A stretch of DNA of 10,740 nucleotides from contig NZ_JAILQF010000476.1 of the NCBI RefSeq assembly GCF_024699075.1, positions 1-10,740 of the forward strand, read 5' to 3'. Positions 5,163 through 10,740 of this stretch are shown here, piece by piece (the stretch's first letter is position 1; every line of letters starts with the position of its first letter). The stretch comes from Butyrivibrio sp. GTDB lineage: Bacteria; Bacillota_A; Clostridia; Lachnospirales; Lachnospiraceae. A program made the position numbers and the translations under genes. Below the pieces are notes generated by a model. The model did no database searches and was not told where the DNA came from. It saw nothing but the letters and a program-made list of their open reading frames with translations.

Positions 5163-8015
5163 TCAGTGTACTCTGCGTTTTTTAGTCATAACTACAATTA
5201 CTCCGATAGATGCAATTGCAGCAATGATCACAATAAGGTTTTTAGCAAGACTAAAGTCATCCCCTGTCTTATAATCTCTTGATTCACCAAGAACCTGCTC
5301 TTCTTCGTCTGTCATAGCGATTCTTGTTGCACCAAGTACTTCAGGATCATCATCAACCATTGGAACTGGCGAAGCACCAATTACAGTCTGTGTCTCTGAA
5401 GTAGAAGTTGTTTCTGATGTAGTAGTTGTATCTGTAGTTGTATCTGTGGTTGTTGTAGTTGTAGTAGTTGTCGTAGTAGTTGTTGTGGTTGTTGGATCTT
5501 CAGGGTCCGGAGTAGGATCTTCCGGAACTACTGGCGGCACATAAGTATTAGTGAACTTTATATCTGAAGATGTTGTAACCGAAGCTGAAAGATTATAATC
5601 ACTATCTTTAGTAACAGTCACAGTTACATTAATAACTGAAGTATCATAAGTCACATTATTATAAGTATAGGTTCCGTCAGAATTAAGTGTTGCATCTGCC
5701 GGTATCTGTTCTTTTACTACATAATAGTAAGTGCCTTCTTCTTTATATTCAATCTCATCAAAGGTAAATGAACCATCTGCCTTATTAGTTGTTGTATATA
5801 AATAAGCAGCATCATCGGATATTACGAAATCCTCGCCTGTCTCATAAAGAAGGAATGTAAACTCTCCTTCTGCAAGATCGCGACCTGTAAGTGTCTTATT
5901 TCCTGTGATAGTAGTCTTAGCAGGTACAACTTCTTTTTGTTCCTCTACATATAAGTTATTGAAGTTGGCTACAAGATCAAAATTAAATGTTGATGAGAAG
6001 TTTGAAAGATACTTACCACGTTCAAAATAGAAAATTTTGATATCATGTATCTCTCCATCTTTCCATCCGTCAGTAAATACTTCACTCAAATTGCTGATAT
6101 ATGAATTGGAAGGAGCTGCGCCACTTGCAGGATTATCATAAATAATAGCACCTGTATTAAAGTTAACACTTGCACCATAAGCATCATGGATTCCGCCAAG
6201 ATCTATTACAAGCTTGCCGTCAACATATACCCATACATCATCATCACCTGAGAAGGTATATGTCATATCCTTACCACCTGCTTGACCATCTTCAGGAATA
6301 ATAAACGCTGTCTGGGTCACTAATCCAAACAGGTAGTCTTTATCTCCAAATGGGAAGAAATTATCGCTTGAATAAGAATATGTACCTTTTCCATCAGTTT
6401 CATACAGATAATAATCTTCATCATTGCTAACTACACCATTTGTAGTAGGATTAAACAGATATGAAAGACTTTCACTACTTCCTGTCTTATCTGAATTAAG
6501 ATATGGATAGCCATCTTCTCCAAGACTTGAAGCTACAATTGACTGATATAAACCGTTTTGTTTACCAACATATCTGTTAAATGCTTTATATTTATTCTGA
6601 CCACCATTTGAAAACTTCAGATCATGTCCTTCATTTATGGGATCTTCATCATAATCATATATCCTCACTGTAATAGGAGATGCACTTGTATTTTTATAAT
6701 AAGCTCCGTTAGCATTAAGAACAGTTTTGTTTTCATCCTGTGAATCATTATTTACATATACTCTGAGTGAGTAAAATGTATCATCATAGGTCACACCTTC
6801 TTTATGACCATTGATCTGTACTATCTTATAATAATAATGTCCTGCAGTATCATATGTGATAGTTGGAAATTTAACATTTCCATCAGCATCATTTTGGGCT
6901 GTGGCAGTATATCCGTCTTCGCCTTCTATTCTGTCTCCACTTTCATTTGTTTTGTATATTTCAAAATCAAATTCGCCAGCCTGAAGTTCTTTTCCGGAAA
7001 GGAACATATGGACTTCGGGTGTATACTTTGCCACGCTGTTATCAACAAGCTTGAAGTTAGCAAGATATGTAACTTCTGTTGTATCTTCAGGAAGCGCTTC
7101 CAGATCAGAAACAGAAAGTGTTAAGGTCTCACTTGAAGATACAATGGTATCATCATATTCTAATGTCCAGTTAACGAATTCATAATCATCTGAAGATACA
7201 GCGGTAGCACCTGCTATTTCCACTTCTTCATAAGAAGCTGTATCATCTGTAGCTGCATCATTTTCTTCTGTATTGTCTGTAGCTGCATCATTTTCTTCTG
7301 TATCGTCTGTTGCTGCTTCATTTTCTTCTGTATCGTCTGTTGCTGCTTCACCTTCAGCTGTGTCATCTGTAGCTGCATCATCTGATACTACGTCATCTGC
7401 TACAACATCTTCAGATGCATCGCTTTCTAAAGTAACTACTTCCTCTATATATGTTTCGCCTTCAGGAAGATCTGCCAGTGAACCACCTTCACCTGCCATG
7501 TAATATACTGTTATAGTTTTAGTATCTGATTCATTCTGCTCTTTATTTGCATCAGCTTCTAAAGAGCTGTCAGTACCGCTTTCCAAAGACTTTGTTTCAT
7601 CATCCAAAGACTCTTCCAAATCGCCTGTACCATTGCTAATATCAGTACCATCATTCTGAGCTTCTTCATTTTCTGTAATGTCATTTTCTGTGATGTCAGT
7701 TTCATTATTATCAGCAATGTCGCTATTTGAATCAGCATTATCACCGGTTAAAAGATCATTACCATCGCCGTCAGGATTAGTATCATCTTCTGCTGCTCCT
7801 GTAACATTACCCGTATCACTATTATCTGTATTACCTGTAACTGTGCCATCATCCGTATTGTCATCACCATTTTCATCAATGGTCTGTTCCTCAGCAATCT
7901 GCTGATCTGCGCCCATTTCTGCATGTGTAGTTATACCATATTTTCCCATTACCTGGAAAAGTACAGTAGCTGCCAATGCGCCTGCAAATAAATGTTTCAA
8001 GGTTTTACTCTTCAT
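5163..8015 (-). CDS. Surface protein with two Spy0128/FctA-type pilin domains and a fibro-slime domain
   Basis: This encodes 950 residues, exported and membrane-anchored. In order: signal peptide (cut near THA, residue 32); Asp/Asn-rich acidic region (~34-165); a beta domain split by tandem repeats (~168-325); a first FctA-type domain (~329-470, K342 and N470); a fibro-slime domain (~485-690, with SGDDDVWVYVDG and DLGGIHDAYG); a second FctA-type domain (~698-826) with the isopeptide set K707, E769, N823; a stalk with 16 consecutive Thr (~842-857); and a C-terminal hydrophobic helix followed by TKKRRVH. Spy0128-like domains form Lys-Asn isopeptide bonds in pilins, so an adhesive stalk or fibre is likely. 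No LPxTG is present, only YKTGDD in the equivalent place, and no sortase gene is in view. GGAGGGG (8022-8028) six bases before the ATG at 8015 makes it preferable to the ATG at 8030. It has its own terminator and a long upstream region. Confidence 0.88.
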   Translation of the reverse strand: MKSKTLKHLFAGALAATVLFQVMGKYGITTHAEMGADQQIAEEQTIDENGDDNTDDGTVTGNTDNSDTGNVTGAAEDDTNPDGDGNDLLTGDNADSNSDIADNNETDITENDITENEEAQNDGTDISNGTGDLEESLDDETKSLESGTDSSLEADANKEQNESDTKTITVYYMAGEGGSLADLPEGETYIEEVVTLESDASEDVVADDVVSDDAATDDTAEGEAATDDTEENEAATDDTEENDAATDNTEENDAATDDTASYEEVEIAGATAVSSDDYEFVNWTLEYDDTIVSSSETLTLSVSDLEALPEDTTEVTYLANFKLVDNSVAKYTPEVHMFLSGKELQAGEFDFEIYKTNESGDRIEGEDGYTATAQNDADGNVKFPTITYDTAGHYYYKIVQINGHKEGVTYDDTFYSLRVYVNNDSQDENKTVLNANGAYYKNTSASPITVRIYDYDEDPINEGHDLKFSNGGQNKYKAFNRYVGKQNGLYQSIVASSLGEDGYPYLNSDKTGSSESLSYLFNPTTNGVVSNDEDYYLYETDGKGTYSYSSDNFFPFGDKDYLFGLVTQTAFIIPEDGQAGGKDMTYTFSGDDDVWVYVDGKLVIDLGGIHDAYGASVNFNTGAIIYDNPASGAAPSNSYISNLSEVFTDGWKDGEIHDIKIFYFERGKYLSNFSSTFNFDLVANFNNLYVEEQKEVVPAKTTITGNKTLTGRDLAEGEFTFLLYETGEDFVISDDAAYLYTTTNKADGSFTFDEIEYKEEGTYYYVVKEQIPADATLNSDGTYTYNNVTYDTSVINVTVTVTKDSDYNLSASVTTSSDIKFTNTYVPPVVPEDPTPDPEDPTTTTTTTTTTTTTTTTDTTTDTTTTSETTSTSETQTVIGASPVPMVDDDPEVLGATRIAMTDEEEQVLGESRDYKTGDDFSLAKNLIVIIAAIASIGVIVVMTKKRRVH
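7241..7380 (-). repeat. 30-base in-frame tandem repeat (EAATDDTEEN)
   Basis: Four 30-base units (starting 7241, 7271, 7301 and 7331) and a partial fifth (7361-7380) encode residues ~213-259 as variants of EAATDDTEEN. Units differ by few bases. The period is a multiple of three, so copy-number change keeps the frame. Confidence 0.88.
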
Positions 8016-8021
8016 ACATTT

Positions 8022-8028
8022 CCCCTCC
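8022..8028 (-). promoter_or_regulatory. Ribosome binding site that sets the surface protein start
   Basis: GGAGGGG on the minus strand, six bases from the ATG at 8015. It overlaps the alternative upstream ATG at 8030, which has no comparable site of its own. Confidence 0.82.
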
Positions 8029-8089
8029 ATACCCTTTTTCCTAAAAAACCGTAACGTTAATAAGAACTTCTCTTCAGAAATTCAATTAT

Positions 8090-8102
8090 CCCTGTGTCAG
8101 GG
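8090..8102. promoter_or_regulatory. Small hairpin in the surface protein leader
   Basis: CCCTG-TGT-CAGGG is a perfect 5-bp stem with a 3-base loop, flanked by AAGAAC (8062-8067) and GTTCTT (8102-8107) that could pair as an outer stem. It would lie in the 5' leader if the promoter at 8178-8205 is used. Its position about 75 bases before the start codon permits a leader-structure role. Confidence 0.35.
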
Positions 8103-8177
8103 TTCTTTATTATTTTATTATTGGGTATTCCCTTCAGATTTAAATCACAAATCCTCTAAGTAACAATCACATTTTCA

Positions 8178-8205
8178 AATATAGCATATTTGCTGCAAAA
8201 ATCAA
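8178..8205 (-). promoter_or_regulatory. Candidate promoter of the surface protein gene
   Basis: On the minus strand TTGATT (8200-8205), a 16-base spacer and the extended -10 TGCTATATT (hexamer 8178-8183) give a good sigma-A match. Transcription would start near 8171 and leave a leader of about 155 bases. The -10 is embedded in a perfect dyad (CAAATAT-AGC-ATATTTG, 8176-8192), so a protein bound there would block the promoter. Confidence 0.5.
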
Positions 8206-8394
8206 ATGACATTGCTCGAAATATAGCTAATTTGTCATAAAAAATCGAGATCAAAACATTCAGATGCAGCATTTATGCTGATTTAGAAACTTAACATTTG
8301 TCCAAAACCACTAATAGTGCACATTTCAGCGATTTTATTTTAAATAACATTCATTTATATTTTAGATTACGTTTGAATTTTCTTTAACGCTTAC

Positions 8395-8428
8395 CAAAAA
8401 AGCGTCTATGACTGAATCACAGACGCTT
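8395..8428 (-). terminator. Rho-independent terminator downstream of cobD
   Basis: A perfect 8-bp inverted repeat, AAGCGTCT (8400-8407) with AGACGCTT (8421-8428), encloses an inner TGA-CTGAA-TCA stem and is followed leftwards by a run of six T (minus strand). It lies about 190 bases past the cobD stop, so the cobD transcript would carry a long 3' UTR containing the 33-base repeats. Confidence 0.85.
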
Positions 8429-8613
8429 ACTGCATATTACAATAAATTTAATAAAATTTTTTTACCAAATTATCGCTTTATCGTATTAAACTGGCATTAA
8501 GAACATTATTGTCTTAACGACTATGACTATAGTACGCCTTCAGGCATCTACAACTTTGATTATGGCATACCTCCAGACATTTATAACTATGATTATGGTA
8601 TACCTCCAGACAT
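8429..8613. other. 3' region of cobD containing tandem repeats, no gene
   Basis: Between the terminator and the cobD stop the sequence is AT-rich (8429-8514) and then consists of 33-base repeats (8515-8624). All reading frames across the repeats stay in phase because 33 is a multiple of three, so spurious open frames appear on both strands. None has a ribosome binding site with a sensible start. Confidence 0.55.
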
Positions 8614-8624
8614 TTACAACTCTG
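8515..8624 (-). repeat. 33-base tandem repeat overlapping the cobD stop codon
   Basis: On the minus strand, units run 8624-8592, 8591-8559 and 8558-8526, with a degenerate partial fourth ending near 8515. Units one and two match at about 30 of 33 positions; unit three is more diverged. The first unit begins inside the last cobD codons, and the cobD stop TAA is itself part of the repeat; each later unit has an equivalent TAA or TAG. Each of the first two units contains TCTGGAGGTAT. Confidence 0.85.
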
Positions 8625-9723
8625 ACAATACGTCTTGTATTGCATCAAGCAGTTTCTGATTATCTTCCTGATTTCGAACGCATATTCGATAAAATCCTGC
8701 ATGCGGAAGTCCCGGATAATTGTCACAGGCTCTTATCAGTATACCTTTTTGAAGAAGGGCCTGTTTAAGATCTATCTGGTGCGAGCATCTAAACAGGAGA
8801 AAATTTGCCTTGCCTGGAATAACATCCATACCTAGGAAAAGAAGCTTCTGCATAAGCTCATCTCTCTCCTGCCTTATATAAGGCAGTGACTCTTCAAGAT
8901 ACTTCTCATCTTTAAGCGCAGCAAGGCCTACAGCCTGAGACAGCGTTCCAACATTCCATTCAGGAAGAAGCTTAAGTGTTTGAGATCCCCACAGCCTTGC
9001 CCCACTTATCGCATAACCAAGCCTTATTCCAGGCATAGCATAAAGCTTTGTAAATGCCCTTATTATCATCATGTTGGGAAATTCTTCAAGGAACCTTACT
9101 GCACTTCTTCCGGCAAAGTCTGAGCAAAAAGGAAGAAAGCATTCATCTATGATTATCCTTGCCTTAACTTCCCTCGCACTTACAAGGATCTTCTTCAATA
9201 TATCTTCTCTTATGCATGATCCAACAGGATTTGAAGGATTGCACAAAACGACCATGTCAGGTCTTTCGCTTTTGATCTGCTCTGCCATCTTCTCAGTTGG
9301 CATAAAGTATATTCCTTCCCTGTCACTTCTGAGCTTCACTCCCGGCATGACAGACATGCTATCGCCCCTGTATATGTGGCAGTCAGTAGCTTCTAAAGAC
9401 CTTTCATAACCATAAAAACCAGGCGATTGTATAATAGCTGTTCTTGGCCACGAAGCCTGAATAATTGTATTTATAAGTTCTGATGCACCATTACCGCATA
9501 TGATCTGCTCAGGAACAAGCTTTGCCCCAGTGTGCCTGTTCTCCCATTCTACTATCGCATCCTTAAGCTCAGTGCACTCGGGGTCCGGATAATTCTGTGC
9601 TGCATCTATATTATCTGTAATAGCCTTCTTAACAGAATCAGGCATGCCAAAAGCATTAAGATTAACAGAAAAGTCTAATGTAATATCGTTATTATAAATA
9701 TCTCCGCCGTGTTCGTAATTCAT
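8614..9723 (-). CDS. cobD: L-threonine-O-3-phosphate decarboxylase (CobD), fold type I PLP enzyme
   Basis: This encodes 369 residues, the usual size for this family. The opening HGGDIY followed by LDFSVNLNAFGMP is the CobD signature that separates it from histidinol-phosphate aminotransferase. PLP-site residues are visible: N162 in CNPSNPVGS, D193 in IIIDECF, the Schiff-base lysine K226 in AFTKLYAMPGIRLGY and a substrate-binding arginine near R346 (YRICVR). The expected reaction makes (R)-1-amino-2-propanol phosphate from threonine phosphate, for the nucleotide loop of cobalamin. The upstream neighbour cbiB encodes the enzyme that consumes this product. AGGA five bases before the ATG at 9723 is preferred over the ATG at 9735, which has no site. 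HisC-like transamination is the alternative but less likely given the N-terminus and neighbour. Confidence 0.88.
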   Translation of the reverse strand: MNYEHGGDIYNNDITLDFSVNLNAFGMPDSVKKAITDNIDAAQNYPDPECTELKDAIVEWENRHTGAKLVPEQIICGNGASELINTIIQASWPRTAIIQSPGFYGYERSLEATDCHIYRGDSMSVMPGVKLRSDREGIYFMPTEKMAEQIKSERPDMVVLCNPSNPVGSCIREDILKKILVSAREVKARIIIDECFLPFCSDFAGRSAVRFLEEFPNMMIIRAFTKLYAMPGIRLGYAISGARLWGSQTLKLLPEWNVGTLSQAVGLAALKDEKYLEESLPYIRQERDELMQKLLFLGMDVIPGKANFLLFRCSHQIDLKQALLQKGILIRACDNYPGLPHAGFYRICVRNQEDNQKLLDAIQDVLSEL

Positions 9724-9728
9724 AAAAA

Positions 9729-9732
9729 TCCT
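9729..9732 (-). promoter_or_regulatory. Ribosome binding site that sets the cobD start
   Basis: AGGA on the minus strand, five bases from the ATG at 9723. It overlaps the codons after the ATG at 9735, which argues against the earlier start. Confidence 0.55.
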
Positions 9733-9776
9733 CATATCTTATTGGCTTTATTTGTTTATCAGACAAAAAATCACTT

Positions 9777-9792
9777 GCTTTATCCGTAAAGC
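9777..9792 (-). promoter_or_regulatory. Hairpin in the cobD leader, possible weak attenuator
   Basis: GCTTTA-CGGA-TAAAGC is a perfect 6-bp inverted repeat. On the minus strand it is followed after six bases by TTTTTT (9765-9770). The stem is short and AU-rich, so it is at best a weak terminator or attenuator between cbiB and cobD. Confidence 0.3.
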
Positions 9793-9815
9793 TCTACTCA
9801 CTTTATACCATAATC

Positions 9816-9959
9816 TTTACTCACTATACCAGTAAGGTCTCTACTTCCTTTACTTCAGAAAATTTTACTCACTATATCAGTAAGGTCTTTAATTCCTTTA
9901 CTTCAGAAAACTTTACTTACTATATCAGTAAGGCCTTCTCTCTCTTTATCAGTATAATA
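9816..9959. repeat. 48-base tandem repeat in the cbiB-cobD gap
   Basis: Units begin at 9816, 9864 and 9912. The first two match at about 44 of 48 positions; the third matches well for about 26 bases and then decays. A further related fragment (CTACTCACT, then ATACCA) lies at 9794-9810. Each unit contains a small dyad, TTACT with AGTAA (one base off in the third). Minus-strand frames are closed by stops; a plus-strand frame is open but lacks a start codon, so the repeat is probably non-coding. Confidence 0.85.
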
Positions 9960-9960
9960 T

Positions 9961-10740
9961 TCAGGATATTATAAGATATACCAAAAGTCTTAATACTAAT
10001 CCAATAAGTATCATAATAAAAGTTGATGCATACATAAGCCAGCAGGCCCTATTTATATCCTCTTTATCTACAGGTCTTATAGGATCTCCTATAGTATCCT
10101 TGTGCTTTATATGTCCAAAGTAGGAAGCATCACCTGCCAGCTGAATATCAAGAGCTCCTGCACAGGCGCTTTCTGTCTGCGCCGAATTGGGGCTTTCGTG
10201 CTTTAGCCTGTCCCTTTTCCATATACGAAAGGCATTTTTATGATCCATTTTAAGGCAAAAAGCTGATGCACATATTAAAAGAGCAGAAAGCCTTGAAGGT
10301 ATAAAATTCCAGTAATCATCCTGGATAGCTGATGCACTTCCAAAATGCATGTACTTATCATTCTTGTAGCCAAGCATTGAGTCAAGCGTATTAACAGCCT
10401 TGTACATGACAGAGAGAGCACCTCCGCCAAGTATCATATAGAACAAAGGAGCAATAATACCATCTGATGTATTCTCTGCAACAGTCTCAACTGCTGCCTT
10501 AGTAACACCTGTTTCATCAAGACCAGCCGTATCTCTTCCAACTATAAGAGAAACTGCACGTCTTGAATTATCAAGCTTCTTATTACGATCTGAAGCTGAA
10601 CTTCCTGGTACTTCCTCAAGGACTATCTTCCCGCCATTTTCAAAGTCAGGAAGTATTATCTTCTCTCCCTTAAGAGCCTTATATACCCTCATGCTTTCGT
10701 ATGCAAGATCTCTTGCTGCAACTGCCTGCCAGCAAAGAAA
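9961..10740 (-). CDS. cbiB: Adenosylcobinamide-phosphate synthase (CbiB), partial, N-terminus outside window
   Basis: The frame stays open to the right edge, giving the last 259 residues; the first ~60 of a usual ~310-320 are missing. The ATG at 10692 is internal: the 16 upstream codons read on with QAVAARDLAYES, which fits CbiB. Family motifs follow: IVGRDT (~66-71), TVAENTSDGIIAPLFY, YKAVNTLDSMLGYK, FIPSRL, HESPNSAQTES, then AGDASYFG. The C-terminus is a hydrophobic helix. CbiB is a membrane protein that joins aminopropanol phosphate (made by CobD) to adenosylcobyric acid. The next gene leftwards is cobD, 237 bases away. Oddities are ~30 extra residues (~26-57) before SRRAVSLIVGRDT, rich in Asp/Glu/Lys/Ser, and SAIQDD where the family usually has ARxDD. 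Confidence 0.88.
   Translation of the reverse strand, partial: FLCWQAVAARDLAYESMRVYKALKGEKIILPDFENGGKIVLEEVPGSSASDRNKKLDNSRRAVSLIVGRDTAGLDETGVTKAAVETVAENTSDGIIAPLFYMILGGGALSVMYKAVNTLDSMLGYKNDKYMHFGSASAIQDDYWNFIPSRLSALLICASAFCLKMDHKNAFRIWKRDRLKHESPNSAQTESACAGALDIQLAGDASYFGHIKHKDTIGDPIRPVDKEDINRACWLMYASTFIMILIGLVLRLLVYLIIS

Larger units (their letters stand above)
8016..8399. other. Long AT-rich control region of the surface protein gene
   Basis: About 385 bases without a gene. Besides the promoter and leader hairpin it holds several short palindromes: GATTTAAATC (8137-8146), CAAATAT-AGC-ATATTTG (8176-8192), an imperfect AAAT-TAGCTA-ATTT (8219-8233), CAGCAT-TT-ATGCTG (8267-8280) and CACTA-A-TAGTG (8309-8319). 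The stretch GCTATATTT occurs twice on the minus strand, 42 bases apart. No open frame with a ribosome binding site is present. Confidence 0.5.

Noticed and set aside
7273..7503. Ser/Ala-rich plus-strand open frame inside the surface protein gene.
   Set aside because: It is the antisense shadow of the EAATDDTEEN repeats and has no ribosome binding site.
8514..8768. Open frames across the 33-base repeats (8514-8726 minus; 8523-8768 plus; and a startless plus frame reading IPPDIYNYDYG).
   Set aside because: A 33-base period keeps all frames open together. They overlap cobD antisense or lack start codons and ribosome binding sites, so they are treated as shadows.
8515..9959. The tandem arrays near cobD as CRISPR.
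   Set aside because: Units are directly adjacent with no unique spacers between them, and no cas gene is present.
9724..9960. Cobalamin riboswitch between cbiB and cobD.
   Set aside because: I see no B12-box-like conserved element; the gap is explained by the tandem repeats. A riboswitch, if any, would lie upstream of the cluster outside the window.
9726..9998. Long startless plus-strand frame through the 48-base repeats, reading FTHYISKV-type repeats.
   Set aside because: It has no ATG or well-placed alternative start and no ribosome binding site. The open frame follows from the 48-base period.

Overview
The window is AT-rich DNA from a low-GC Firmicute. The mix of acidic, Ser/Asp-rich lipoproteins, a Spy0128/FctA-type pilin protein with a fibro-slime domain, and anaerobic-type cobalamin genes fits a Lachnospiraceae-like gut or rumen Clostridium relative (for example the Butyrivibrio/Pseudobutyrivibrio group). 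That assignment is inferred from protein character, not from a marker gene.

Layout. The left edge (1-141, minus) is the first 47 codons of a CPA2/Kef-type cation:proton antiporter. After a 358-base AT-rich divergent spacer come two tandem plus-strand lipoprotein paralogues (500-1156 and 1333-2277). They are about 70% identical by eye over the mature domain, but only the second carries a ~100-residue Ser/Asp/Lys linker. Between the second lipoprotein and a convergent YdjM-type membrane protein (2423-3064, minus) lies a compact, GC-richer block of four consecutive hairpins (2281-2410). Next are a large acidic secreted protein (3260-4567, minus) and, divergent from it, a small nine-cysteine protein of the 'cysteine-rich small domain' family (4784-5020, plus).

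The centre is a 950-residue surface protein on the minus strand (5163-8015). It has a signal peptide, an acidic repeat-rich N-terminal half, a pilin-type domain, a fibro-slime domain, a second pilin-type domain, a poly-Thr stalk and a C-terminal membrane anchor with a non-canonical sorting-like motif. Its long upstream region (8016-8400) carries a candidate promoter and several perfect short dyads.

The right end carries two consecutive late cobalamin genes on the minus strand: the C-terminal part of cbiB (9961-10740, running off the edge) followed by cobD (8614-9723). CobD is expected to decarboxylate threonine phosphate to aminopropanol phosphate, and CbiB attaches that product to cobyric acid, so the two act in sequence. 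Two different tandem repeats flank cobD: a 48-base repeat in the cbiB-cobD gap and a 33-base repeat that begins in the last cobD codons.

Most single genes have hairpin terminators, so this looks like several short transcription units rather than one operon. I saw no tRNA, rRNA, CRISPR array, transposase or recognisable riboswitch.
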